Below, piece by piece: positions 1-6,651 of a stretch of DNA of 8,325 bases. Below the pieces are notes generated by a model. That model made no database searches. It saw only the letters and a program-made list of their open reading frames with translations, and was not told where the DNA came from. How positions within the stretch are numbered: the stretch's first letter is position 1; each line of letters opens with the position of its first letter. Made by a program: the position numbers and the translations under genes. Origin of the DNA: an uncultured Gammaproteobacteria bacterium. Its GTDB lineage: Bacteria; Pseudomonadota; Gammaproteobacteria; Pseudomonadales; DT-91. The stretch spans positions 743 to 9,067 of the forward strand of contig CAKMZU010000078.1 of the NCBI GenBank assembly GCA_929200485.1, written 5' to 3'.

Positions 1-232
1 GGCTTCTAAGCAAGCCGTTAAGTTGTTCTTTCCAGAGAAGGATGTCTTCGTAATCGGCTGATTCGTGAGCAACGCCTTCAAGTTTAGCGATTTGAATGTA
101 TTCGTTGTTCTTTGTTTTAATGGTATGTTCGTCAAGCTGAAACTGGTAGGGAATGAATTGTGAAGCAGAATTTTCCCTTTTCCATGCTTCAATATCTGGC
201 TCCTTTATTGAGGAATTTTTCTTTTGTTGCAT
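1..232 (-). CDS. virB4: VirB4-family type IV secretion ATPase, N-terminal fragment (runs off the left edge)
   Basis: This is the first 77 codons of a minus-strand gene whose ATG lies at 232-230; the rest is beyond position 1. The translation begins MQQKKNSSIKEPDIEAWKRE and continues through FIPYQFQLDEHTIKTKNNEY, QIAKLEGVAHESADYED and LLWKEQLNGLLR. The pattern of a FIPY-like opening, a D-x-HTIKTK strand, an I-x-x-L-x-G strand and a W-x-x-QLN-x-LLR helix is characteristic of the VirB4/CagE/TrbE N-terminal domain. Members of the family are cytoplasmic-face ATPases of about 800 residues that power pilus biogenesis and substrate export; the Walker motifs would lie outside this window. The ATG sits inside the virB3 3' end, overlapping it by 28 nt in another frame, so translational coupling is likely. 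The family call is firm from the motifs even though only about a tenth of the protein is present. Confidence 0.87.
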   Translation of the reverse strand, partial: MQQKKNSSIKEPDIEAWKRENSASQFIPYQFQLDEHTIKTKNNEYIQIAKLEGVAHESADYEDILLWKEQLNGLLRS

Positions 233-522
233 GTTATTTCTCTTGGGCTAGCACTTGCGGCTTTCCAGTGCTGCCAGCCAGTTGACTGTAATTTGGTATT
301 CATCCACAACAAAAACAGTTTTATCATTCGGGGATCTTTCTTACAGATTAAAAACAAACCCAGGTGGAGCGGGATGTATATCAAAAAGGTTTGAAAGCTT
401 CCTGTACCTACGAAAATGATAAGCGTAAATAAGCCGCCTGCTGTTAGTGCATCCATAGGAATGCCCCACTTTAAAGCGGGCCGGGTCAGGCTAACAAAAA
501 GCGGATCTTTAAAATCGTTCAT
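205..522 (-). CDS. virB3: VirB3-family type IV secretion inner-membrane protein
   Basis: The 105-residue product matches the VirB3 family. It has the N-terminal signature DPLFVSLTRPALKWGIP (residues 6-22), a hydrophobic stretch at about 24-59 long enough for one or two membrane spans, and the conserved KKDPRMIKLFLLW segment (61-73) that follows the membrane part. VirB3 is a small inner-membrane protein that works with VirB4 in assembling the secretion channel and pilus. It starts only 5 nt after the virB2 stop codon and has no clear Shine-Dalgarno sequence, which suggests translational coupling to virB2. Its last 28 nt overlap the virB4 start. The tail after residue 85 is polar and basic and looks less conserved. 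The length is typical of the family. Confidence 0.92.
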   Translation of the reverse strand: MNDFKDPLFVSLTRPALKWGIPMDALTAGGLFTLIIFVGTGSFQTFLIYIPLHLGLFLICKKDPRMIKLFLLWMNTKLQSTGWQHWKAASASPREITCNKRKIPQ

Positions 523-527
523 AGTGA

Positions 528-869
528 TTAAACAGTAACGCCGGTTACTAAGTTAATCAGTTCGGCAGCACCAAGAATAATAACGATACCAACGATGATT
601 TTAACGGCTAATGCACCAGTAAGACGTCCAGACCATGCAGCAAAACCCAGACCAACAATAGCAATCAAGGAAACACCTTTAGCGATTGGGCCTCTTAATG
701 AGTCCGTAACGAGTTTAAGGGCATTTTCTGCACCCGTTAGTCCTGTGATTGTTGATTGTGCAAAGGTTTGATCTGCTAAAAATAGCAAAGACGTGACAGC
801 ACAAAGAAGGCCGAACCCAAAAATTCTAGTGGCGATCTGAGTGTAGTTACTTCCTTGATAAAGCTTCAT
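528..869 (-). CDS. virB2: VirB2-family type IV secretion major pilin precursor
   Basis: The 113-residue product has the VirB2/TrbC pilin layout: a long Sec signal peptide with a hydrophobic core (about 17-33) ending in TFA, then a predicted cleavage A37|Q38. The mature protein of about 76 residues starts QSTITG and has two hydrophobic helices (about 63-79 and 87-104) around a short polar turn SGRLTG. The mature start and two-helix form resemble Agrobacterium VirB2. It would be inserted in the inner membrane and extracted into the pilus. A good ribosome-binding site (AAGGAG, six bases before the ATG) supports the start at 869. It is the first gene of the operon: no virB1-like lytic transglycosylase lies upstream, because the adjacent divergent gene is ppnN. 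A short helical pilin diverges quickly in sequence, but adjacent virB3 and virB4 make the call secure. Confidence 0.92.
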   Translation of the reverse strand: MKLYQGSNYTQIATRIFGFGLLCAVTSLLFLADQTFAQSTITGLTGAENALKLVTDSLRGPIAKGVSLIAIVGLGFAAWSGRLTGALAVKIIVGIVIILGAAELINLVTGVTV

Positions 870-1058
870 AAGGTCTCCTTGATATATGAATAATTTATCA
901 AACGGTTATAGCTAAAGAATAGAAGATATATTGAATAATTTTAATTTTTGGTGTTTTTTATAATTAATAAAATGTAATGTTTGTTAATTAAACGAATTAA
1001 AGTTATAAATTAACAAGCTAAATATAAATTTTTTTCTTTTGTCTATGGATAATAATGA
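870..1058. promoter_or_regulatory. AT-rich divergent promoter region between virB2 and ppnN
   Basis: This 189-bp spacer separates the secretion operon from ppnN and must hold the start signals of both. It is visibly richer in A and T than the flanking genes. The ppnN side has a good sigma70-like promoter, listed separately. On the virB2 side a TATAAC (minus strand, 910-905) would put a transcript start about 30 nt before the virB2 ATG, but I see no convincing -35 element. No clear operator palindrome is visible. The strong AT bias would suit binding by H-NS-like silencers; that is an inference. Confidence 0.5.
981..1009 (+). promoter_or_regulatory. Candidate sigma70 promoter for ppnN
   Basis: TTGTTA at 981-986 and TATAAA at 1004-1009 are separated by 17 nt, the optimal spacing. 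Matches to consensus are 4 of 6 and 5 of 6. Transcription would start near 1016 and give a leader of about 43 nt before the ppnN ATG. In so AT-rich a spacer a chance match is possible. Confidence 0.45.
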
Positions 1059-2444
1059 ATGAAGACACTAATCGACGCTGAGGTTTCGCCAGGCGATCAG
1101 CTAAAAACTTTTTCAAAGCAAGAAATTACTCAGCTTTTAGATATGAGTCAAGGCGGTCTTTATAAAGTATTCAGACGGTGCAGTCTTGCGGTATTGAATT
1201 GTGATAATTCGATTGATGATATAGAAGCTCTTGAGGAGATGCATAAAAACTTTGATATTTCTCTTTATAGTACGGAAAGAGGCGTAAAACTTTCATTGCA
1301 GAATGCACCTGCATCTGCATTTGTTGATGATGAAATTATAAAAGGGATATGTGAGCATTTATTTGTTGTTTTAAGAGATATTATTTATGCAAAAAATGAA
1401 ATTATCGAAAGTAATAAATTTGATCTGAGAGATAGCGAAGGTATTACGAACGCGATTTTTCATTTGTTAAGAAATGCCAATGCCTTTCGCAAGGGACACA
1501 AGCCTTCAATGGTTGTTTGTTGGGGAGGGCACTCGATTCCGGATATCGAATATATTTATACTAAGAAAGTGGGTTATGAGTTGGGGCTTAGGGGGCTTGA
1601 TATTTGTACTGGCTGTGGTCCCGGAGCGATGAAAGGCCCAATGAAGGGAGCGACGATAGGTCATGCCAAGCAACGCATGTCAGAAGGTCGTTATCTTGGT
1701 GTGACAGAGCCTGCCATTATTGCAGCTGAGTCACCCAATGCGATCGTTAATGAACTGGTGATTCTTCCTGATATCGAGAAGCGTTTAGAAGCCTTTATGC
1801 GTTTGGGGCATGCGATTATTGTGTTTCCCGGAGGTGTTGGCACTATGGAGGAGATTCTTTTTGTTTTAGGACTGTTGATGCATCAGGAGAATAAAGACCA
1901 GCCTTATTCGTTAATTCTAACTGGGCCTGAATCATCCAGAGTGTATTTTGAAGCTATTGACGCATTTATCCTTGAGACATTAGGAAAAAAAGCACAATCT
2001 TTCTATCAAGTCATCATTGATGAGCCTGCTAGAGTTGCCTGCGAAGTTAAAAAAGGTATTGATCAAGTAACTACATATAGAAGATCAACGGGTGAAGCCT
2101 TTTATTATAATTGGCGCTTGATGATACCATTAGATTTTCAGGTACCTTTTCAACCTACCCATAAAACAATTAAGGCAGATTTACGATTAACCAAAAATTC
2201 ACCGAGTGGCAAGTTAGCCTGTGACTTACGAAAAATGTTTTCAGCTATTGTTGCTGGCAATGTTAAGTTGGATACGATCAAGCTGATAGAAAAAGAAGGG
2301 CCGTTCGAAATTCAAGGCGATCCGGCGATACTTGCATCAATTGATAAGTTGTTACATATATTTATTGATCAAGGGCGAATGAAGTTGCCAGGCAAAACGT
2401 ATGTTCCTTGCTATCGCATCGTTGATCAAGGTGGTGATAGCTAA
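1059..2444 (+). CDS. ppnN: PpnN (YgdH) nucleotide 5'-monophosphate nucleosidase
   Basis: The 461-residue product matches E. coli PpnN (454 residues) along its whole length. The enzyme hydrolyses purine and pyrimidine nucleoside monophosphates to free base and ribose 5-phosphate in the cytoplasm; the E. coli enzyme is activated by (p)ppGpp and feeds nucleotide salvage. Seen here are the N-terminal regulatory domain with LYKVFRRCSLAVLN (34-47) and ERGVKLSL (73-80), then the LOG/Rossmann-like catalytic domain with VVCWGGHSI (152-160), CTGCGPGAMKGPMKGA (183-198), LPDIEKRLEAF (236-246) and the family hallmark PGGVGTMEE (257-265). E264 aligns with the catalytic Glu. The C-terminal domain keeps AIVAGNVK (396-403) and the terminal MKLPGKTYVPCY (441-452). 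The Shine-Dalgarno is weak (GGAT, about eight bases upstream), but the start agrees with family length. It is a single gene, divergent from virB2 and convergent with rdgC. Confidence 0.96.
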   Translation: MKTLIDAEVSPGDQLKTFSKQEITQLLDMSQGGLYKVFRRCSLAVLNCDNSIDDIEALEEMHKNFDISLYSTERGVKLSLQNAPASAFVDDEIIKGICEHLFVVLRDIIYAKNEIIESNKFDLRDSEGITNAIFHLLRNANAFRKGHKPSMVVCWGGHSIPDIEYIYTKKVGYELGLRGLDICTGCGPGAMKGPMKGATIGHAKQRMSEGRYLGVTEPAIIAAESPNAIVNELVILPDIEKRLEAFMRLGHAIIVFPGGVGTMEEILFVLGLLMHQENKDQPYSLILTGPESSRVYFEAIDAFILETLGKKAQSFYQVIIDEPARVACEVKKGIDQVTTYRRSTGEAFYYNWRLMIPLDFQVPFQPTHKTIKADLRLTKNSPSGKLACDLRKMFSAIVAGNVKLDTIKLIEKEGPFEIQGDPAILASIDKLLHIFIDQGRMKLPGKTYVPCYRIVDQGGDS

Positions 2445-2478
2445 CCTGCGAGTATTGAGTGATAGCATAGGGAGATTA

Positions 2479-2519
2479 CTCAGGATGAATGGAAATTCAT
2501 AAGGCTCATTCATCTTGAG
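2479..2519. repeat. Hairpin in the ppnN/rdgC convergent spacer, REP-like core
   Basis: CTCAGGATGAATG (2479-2491) and CATTCATCTTGAG (2507-2519) form a 13-bp stem with one G-T (G-U in RNA) pair and a 15-nt loop. It lies between the convergent ends of ppnN and rdgC, where a bidirectional terminator is expected, but neither strand has a T-tract after the stem, so it is not a standard intrinsic terminator. Its core CTCAGGATGA recurs in the inverted-repeat element at 7256-7399, which suggests a dispersed intergenic repeat rather than a gene-specific signal. It could still stabilise the 3' ends of both messages. Confidence 0.55.
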
Positions 2520-2557
2520 CGGTGTGTTTAAGTGTAGAAGTGTTTAAGGTTGATGAA

Positions 2558-3460
2558 TTAGCCATCCGTAGCAAAAGCCTGTTTGACCCCTTTAATTAAA
2601 TCGAGCAATTCCAGTGCCATGAAGGTTACACTATGTTCAAAGTGAGCCACTTCATCTTCAATGTCTTCATGATCCAGGCTGTCTTGATAGCTGTCAGTCA
2701 GCTTGATCTGCTTAATAAATAACTTTTCATCAATGGTACATTGAATTTTTTCTTTATATATTAAGCTCAGTTCACTGATAATGAAGCCTTTCTCAAGGTG
2801 AGCTGGGATGTCTTGGGCAAATAGATCGCATTGCTTAAATCGAATGGCTGCCCCTTGTTCCGACAGGCTTTTTAATACGGTACTTTCCCCAAACTGAAAT
2901 TGTTCAGGCGCTTTTGTATTTTTCAACCAGCCTGTCATTAATTGCGTGGGTATTTGCTTTGACGTTAAAGGGATAATGGGTAGTGTCGTTGCTGCTTCTC
3001 TTATACAATCGATTAGCTTATCTGATTGGCTGGCAGATGAGCAATTGAGAACCAGAAGATTCTCTTTGAGACTAACGAATCCCCAAAAGACTTTGCTTTT
3101 TGAAAAGGCTTTAGGGGTTAGCTCAAATATAATCTCATCTTTAAGGTCGAGTCGCTCTTTTCTGGTGACTTTTCGTCCCTCTTTCTCTTCAATTTGGGCC
3201 ACCCGGAGACTAAGTTGTTCGTTGATAACAGCAGCCGGGAGTATTTTTTCCTCCTGTTTAATCGCAAAAACAGCATAATCATGCACTAAATAAAGGTGTT
3301 GATCAGGGAGGGATGCAACTGGGGGGATAAAGCCAATGGTTTGTAGTTGTTGTGAAGTCAGTGGGCTGAATGCTTGTTCACTGAAAGCATTTTGCCACTG
3401 GGAAATTTGTTGTTGTGCATCTTGAGTGAAAGTGTAGGCAGTGACATTTTTAAACCACAT
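2558..3460 (-). CDS. rdgC: RdgC recombination-associated protein
   Basis: The 300-residue product aligns with E. coli RdgC (303 residues) from end to end. RdgC is a nucleoid-associated protein forming a ring-shaped dimer around double-stranded DNA; it limits RecA-promoted strand exchange and is needed for growth in some replication-restart mutants. Recognisable segments are MWFKNVTAY (1-9), FSPLTSQQLQTIGFIPP (31-47), EEKILPAAVI (70-79), the KDEI...LTPKAFS block (107-120), LPIIPL (160-165), AAIRFKQCDL (204-213) and the C-terminal FMALELLDLI (280-289). The ATG at 3460 gives the family N-terminus; no strong Shine-Dalgarno precedes it. It is a single gene, convergent with ppnN and divergent from the GST-like gene. 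RdgC is restricted mainly to beta- and gammaproteobacteria, which helps place the organism. Confidence 0.95.
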   Translation of the reverse strand: MWFKNVTAYTFTQDAQQQISQWQNAFSEQAFSPLTSQQLQTIGFIPPVASLPDQHLYLVHDYAVFAIKQEEKILPAAVINEQLSLRVAQIEEKEGRKVTRKERLDLKDEIIFELTPKAFSKSKVFWGFVSLKENLLVLNCSSASQSDKLIDCIREAATTLPIIPLTSKQIPTQLMTGWLKNTKAPEQFQFGESTVLKSLSEQGAAIRFKQCDLFAQDIPAHLEKGFIISELSLIYKEKIQCTIDEKLFIKQIKLTDSYQDSLDHEDIEDEVAHFEHSVTFMALELLDLIKGVKQAFATDG

Positions 3461-3656
3461 CGTTTTTATACTTATCTGCTGTGAAAGATATCCATGCTAT
3501 CCAGAGCTGTTGTCGATTTCAAGTGCTGATACCATCTTGACGTAATTAGGTGTTCCTAAGCCTGCTTTTTTGATTGTTGTGTTAAAATCTCACAATCATT
3601 TAACGATGCTCCCGTATAAAGTAGGGAGCGAGAAACAAACAGTATGGGTCATTAAA
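3461..3656. promoter_or_regulatory. Divergent spacer between rdgC and the GST-like gene
   Basis: This 196-bp stretch carries the start signals of both genes. On the plus strand TGTTAAAAT (3580-3588) looks like an extended -10 element and would start a transcript near 3595, leaving a leader of about 60 nt before the chosen GTG start of the GST-like gene. No good -35 accompanies it. I see no clear rdgC promoter or operator. Confidence 0.35.
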
Positions 3657-4304
3657 GTGCTACCTCATTTATATTCTTTCAGGCGTTGCCCTTATGCGAT
3701 GCGGGCGCGTTTAGCGATATATTTCAGTCAAATATCCGTTGAGTTAAGAGAGATTTTGTTAAAAAACAAACCAAGGTCAATGCTTGCTGTCTCACCTAAA
3801 GGAACAGTCCCTGTATTAGTCGATGGTTCTAGAGTCATTGAGGAAAGTTTGGATATTATGCTTTGGGCGCTCAATAACGATGACCCAAATGGTTTTTGGC
3901 AGCTATTGGATTCTGGCCAGAAAGCTTATGCTTTGGAATTGATTAATGCTTGTGATAAGCAGTTTAAGCCCTTGTTGGATGGCTATAAATACGCCCTTAA
4001 AGAAAATATTTCTCAAAAAAGCCAATGTTTTGAGCAGGCAGCAGAAATGTTAACCGCATGGAATGTAATACTAACCAGTCAGCCATTTCTTTTAGGGGGA
4101 GCGCCAACATTAGGGGATTTGGCCATTTTTCCCTTTGTCAGACAGTTTAGAAATGTAGACATAGCAGCTTTTGAAGGATTAAAACTTAATGCTCTGGGGC
4201 TGTGGTTGAAAAAATGGCTTGAATCAGACGCCTTCCATTGTGTTATGAAGAAATGGGCAGTGTGGGATGAGGATGGAGATGCGTCGGGTGAAGTTTTTCC
4301 TTGA
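3657..4304 (+). CDS. Glutathione S-transferase-like protein (CPYA type)
   Basis: With a GTG start the product is 215 residues, opening (M)LPHLYSFRRCPYAMRARLA, the usual N-terminus of this group. The thioredoxin-like N-domain has CPYA with C11 at the helix N-cap, the cis-Pro loop TVPVL (50-54) and the E63-S64 pair that holds the glutathione gamma-glutamyl group. The all-helical C-domain has TLGDLAIFPFVRQF (151-164), including the T-x-x-D N-capping box. The substrate is unknown; a cysteine at the active site suggests glutathione-dependent thiol transfer or reduction rather than classical conjugation. The frame stays open further upstream, with an ATG at 3606 (232 residues) and a TTG at 3570. 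The extra residues do not look GST-like, and the TTG would lie before the candidate -10, so I prefer the GTG. The gene is alone and convergent with the 167-residue gene. Confidence 0.85.
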   Translation: MLPHLYSFRRCPYAMRARLAIYFSQISVELREILLKNKPRSMLAVSPKGTVPVLVDGSRVIEESLDIMLWALNNDDPNGFWQLLDSGQKAYALELINACDKQFKPLLDGYKYALKENISQKSQCFEQAAEMLTAWNVILTSQPFLLGGAPTLGDLAIFPFVRQFRNVDIAAFEGLKLNALGLWLKKWLESDAFHCVMKKWAVWDEDGDASGEVFP

Positions 4305-4418
4305 GATTTTAACGCATTGTTAGAAAATGTTCAGGTTACATGTTTTTGAATGATATTGAATTGGGAGGTGATGTATTGGCTCATACGTTGTCAGCATAGT
4401 GCAGGCGCCTGGAGTCAA

Positions 4419-4437
4419 GGTGATTTTCTAGATCACC
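4419..4437. terminator. Small hairpin at the stop codon of the 167-residue gene
   Basis: GGTGAT (4419-4424) and ATCACC (4432-4437) form a 6-bp stem with a 7-nt loop that contains the minus-strand stop codon (4428-4430). There is no T-tract on either strand, so terminator function between these convergent genes is weakly supported. The rest of the 4305-4427 spacer shows nothing clear. Confidence 0.2.
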
Positions 4438-4931
4438 ATGAAATTTTCCCAGTATTCATTGAACTCTCGAACATAAATCATTCGTGTTTTTTTCATTTGC
4501 CGCTTGATTTCATGATCGGGAGTAATGCCGTGATAATCAAAAATCATCTGAGTCAGCACCTCGAAGGCTTCATCAAAATGATCAGGTGTTAAGTTCTTTT
4601 CTTTTCTGAAAGTTATCTTGGCGTGCTCGCTAACTTGCGCTAGCATGATGATGTAACGCTTTCCTTTTTTGTTGCGTTTGTGCATTTTTAGATTGATCAA
4701 GTGGCCATCTTTTGAAAATAGCTTATTGAATCCAAGCTCGTGGCGCATATTGACAATGCGCAGCTTGTCCATATAGAGATCACGTGTTTCTTTAGCGAGC
4801 TGCCAGGCTTTACGTTTTCCAAAGGTTTTAAATGGAAAGTATTGCTGGATGCCCAATGGTCTGATCTGCAAACGAACGGACGTTGGGTTTTCCTGATTCG
4901 GGTGTAAATAAAGGTACTCAGAATTTCTCAT
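4428..4931 (-). CDS. Unrecognised basic 167-residue protein, possible tandem beta-beta-alpha units
   Basis: I do not recognise this family with confidence. The product is soluble, with no signal peptide or membrane segment, and rich in Lys and Arg. Residues 17-57 read as two strands and a helix (SVRLQIRPLG, IQQYFPFKTFG, then a long helix through KAWQLAKETRDLYMDKL). Residues 92-135 could repeat that pattern (RYIIMLAQVS, AKITFRKEK, then a helix through DHFDEAFEVLTQMIFDYHG). Strand-strand-helix units with a helix rich in A, K and R recall AP2-like or integrase arm-type DNA-binding domains, so nucleic-acid binding is possible, but this is inference from pattern only. It is a lone gene. An extended -10 (TGGTATAGT, 4974-4966 on the minus strand) lies about 35 nt upstream; no Shine-Dalgarno is visible. 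Smooth codon use and plausible secondary structure favour this frame over the overlapping plus-strand frame. Confidence 0.75.
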   Translation of the reverse strand: MRNSEYLYLHPNQENPTSVRLQIRPLGIQQYFPFKTFGKRKAWQLAKETRDLYMDKLRIVNMRHELGFNKLFSKDGHLINLKMHKRNKKGKRYIIMLAQVSEHAKITFRKEKNLTPDHFDEAFEVLTQMIFDYHGITPDHEIKRQMKKTRMIYVREFNEYWENFMVI

Positions 4932-4965
4932 CGAAATAAAAGTGTAATAATTACTTATGAAGCTG

Positions 4966-4974
4966 ACTATACCA
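4966..4974 (-). promoter_or_regulatory. Extended -10 element upstream of the 167-residue gene
   Basis: The minus strand reads TGGTATAGT, matching the extended -10 form TGnTATAAT with one mismatch. Transcription would begin near 4959 and give a leader of about 28 nt. The -35 region is poor, as is common for extended -10 promoters. Confidence 0.4.
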
Positions 4975-5039
4975 TATAAATAGTGATAGCTTGAGCATTA
5001 GTGTTGGTTTAATCATGCAATTATGAGAGATAAATAACG

Positions 5040-5074
5040 AAAGAGCTAATTAAATAGGTGATCAGCTCTTTTTT
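5040..5074 (+). terminator. Terminator-like hairpin in the spacer between the 167-residue gene and the cyclase
   Basis: AAAGAGCT (5040-5047) and AGCTCTTT (5064-5071) form an 8-bp stem with a 16-nt loop, followed by Ts to 5074. The T-run overlaps the stem base and reads as a rho-independent terminator on the plus strand, where no gene lies just upstream. The neighbouring genes are both on the minus strand; there it would follow the cyclase stop by about 100 nt but lack a T-tract. The rest of 4932-5174 is AT-rich and includes a weak GAGATA/TATCTC stem at 5096-5112. Confidence 0.35.
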
Positions 5075-5174
5075 AGGTTGTAAGTAATTCTTTTTGAGAT
5101 ATTTTTTATCTCTTTTATTGTTCTTTCGCCTTGCTTTTATTGTACGGGCGTTTTGGTAAGTTTTTTCGTGTTAG

Positions 5175-6602
5175 CTAAGTCCTGGATAAAATATCATCAA
5201 TTAGATTGTCCATGCTCATTTGATAGGGCTGGTCAATATCTTTTACTGCATAAATACTAACCAGATCTGACTTCCCTCGGATGCGGATGGATTTAAAATT
5301 ATCAACGACCAGTTTATGGTCAGGGGTTATAGATTCGTATAACGATTCTTCGATAATAATTTGCGCGCCATTGGCTTCATTACAAAGCCTGGAAGCCAGG
5401 TTTACAGAATCCCCAATTACGGTGTATTCCATGCGATCGACAGAGCCGATGAGTCCTGCAAGCATTTTACCGCTATTGATGCCAATACGAAGCTCAATAG
5501 GAAATAGCCCTTGTTTTTTTCTTCGCTGATTGAGTCTGTCTGCAAGTTTTTGCATAAGAACGGCACAGGCAACGGCATGGTAGGCATGTTTTTGATCGGG
5601 TTTCAGTGCACCAAATACCAGCATGATGCAGTCACCAATGTATTTATCGACTATACCAAAATAGTAGCGCGCACAGGCATTAAAATAGCCGTAATATTCA
5701 TTCAGCAGCTCCTGTACATCCGCAGGTGAGAGGTTCTGTGATATTTTGGTAAAGCCCACTATGTCAGCAAAGAGCACTGTGGCTTCAACATATTCTCCAG
5801 ACATGTGGACCGGATCCAGCTGATCTAACACTTTACTGGCGACATCCTTAGTCAAAAATTTACCTAACAGGGATTCAAGTTCTGTTTTTCTGATCAATCC
5901 TTGACTCATATCGTTAATAGCATTGACTAAGTGACCAATTTCATCGTTTCTGCGTTCAGGGATTTGGTCGATTTTACCCTCTTTAATATCTTGAGTGGCT
6001 TCAAGCAGATCTTGTATAGGCGTTGTTAACCGCCTTGCAATATGGATTGCACCTAAGCTGATAGTCAAAATAAGAGCAATAGTGATCAAGATCATCAAAA
6101 TCAGCTGATGTCGGAAATTTTCGGATAAGACTTTGTACGAAAAAATAACAGAGGCTGTGCCTACCTTTACGCCTAGATGATAAACAGGATGGTTATGAAT
6201 AATGTACTGTGAAGTAAAAGGTAACCAGGGAAAATCGTCTTGCTCATAGAAAGGAACATGCGCCTTAATTGGCTCTTTAGGAAGAATCCCAGCCTTGGTA
6301 ATTATTTGATTTTGTGGATCAAAAATGACGATGCCTTTAATATTAAAGTCTTGGGCATAATCGTTGATCAATTGTTGTAATTCAGAAGTGTCTTTCTCAA
6401 TAATCATGTCATCGACAGAAATGGCAATTTGTTTGGCAACCATTTCGCCGAGTTTATTGATGTATTGTGCGTTTTGTTGCATTTGCTTATACAGCAACAT
6501 AAAGGCCAAAACTGTCATGCCTATCAGGCACAGCGCAAGAATGGTCGCAGTGTAGCGCGTGGTAATGGAGCGAGTGGGCTGTCTTGCTAGGGCAATTTTC
6601 AT
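5175..6602 (-). CDS. Membrane-anchored class III adenylate cyclase with HAMP domain
   Basis: The 475-residue protein should convert ATP to cAMP and pyrophosphate at the inner membrane in response to an outside signal. Domains in order are: a membrane helix (about 18-38); a periplasmic sensor (about 40-164) whose helix plus IKGIVIFDPQNQI pattern recalls GacS/BarA-type Cache-like sensors (inference); a second membrane helix (167-189); a HAMP linker (190-242); and a class III catalytic domain (about 268-455). Catalytic residues are all present: metal-binding D280 (LFADIVGF) and D324 (DKYIGD), adenine-selecting K320 and T394 (EYTVIGD), and N401 and R405 (NLASR). The Lys/Thr pair marks class IIIb, an adenylate rather than guanylate cyclase group, some of whose members respond to bicarbonate. 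The ATG at 6602 has a poor Shine-Dalgarno but leaves a normal basic tail before the first helix. It is a lone gene, divergent from the lipoprotein. Confidence 0.93.
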   Translation of the reverse strand: MKIALARQPTRSITTRYTATILALCLIGMTVLAFMLLYKQMQQNAQYINKLGEMVAKQIAISVDDMIIEKDTSELQQLINDYAQDFNIKGIVIFDPQNQIITKAGILPKEPIKAHVPFYEQDDFPWLPFTSQYIIHNHPVYHLGVKVGTASVIFSYKVLSENFRHQLILMILITIALILTISLGAIHIARRLTTPIQDLLEATQDIKEGKIDQIPERRNDEIGHLVNAINDMSQGLIRKTELESLLGKFLTKDVASKVLDQLDPVHMSGEYVEATVLFADIVGFTKISQNLSPADVQELLNEYYGYFNACARYYFGIVDKYIGDCIMLVFGALKPDQKHAYHAVACAVLMQKLADRLNQRRKKQGLFPIELRIGINSGKMLAGLIGSVDRMEYTVIGDSVNLASRLCNEANGAQIIIEESLYESITPDHKLVVDNFKSIRIRGKSDLVSIYAVKDIDQPYQMSMDNLIDDILSRT

Positions 6603-6651
6603 TTGGCTGCAATTTTTTCTTTTGGGATGAGTAGAGCTCCCATATTAAAAT

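Noticed and set aside
1045..1062. Five-codon upstream frame whose TGA overlaps the ppnN ATG as ATGA
   Set aside because: No ribosome-binding site precedes it, and such tiny overlaps arise easily in AT-rich leaders.
2946..3278. Plus-strand open frame of 110 codons inside rdgC
   Set aside because: It is wholly antisense to a strongly recognised gene, rich in Ser, Leu and Arg as expected from a reversed reading, and has no recognisable motif.
4350..4592. Plus-strand open frame of 80 codons, with a GGGAGG just before an internal ATG at 4371
   Set aside because: The ribosome-binding-like motif is only two bases from the ATG, and most of the frame is antisense to the 167-residue gene, whose translation looks far more like a folded protein.
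5281..5729. Two plus-strand open frames antisense to the cyclase
   Set aside because: They are reverse-complement shadows of the conserved catalytic domain.
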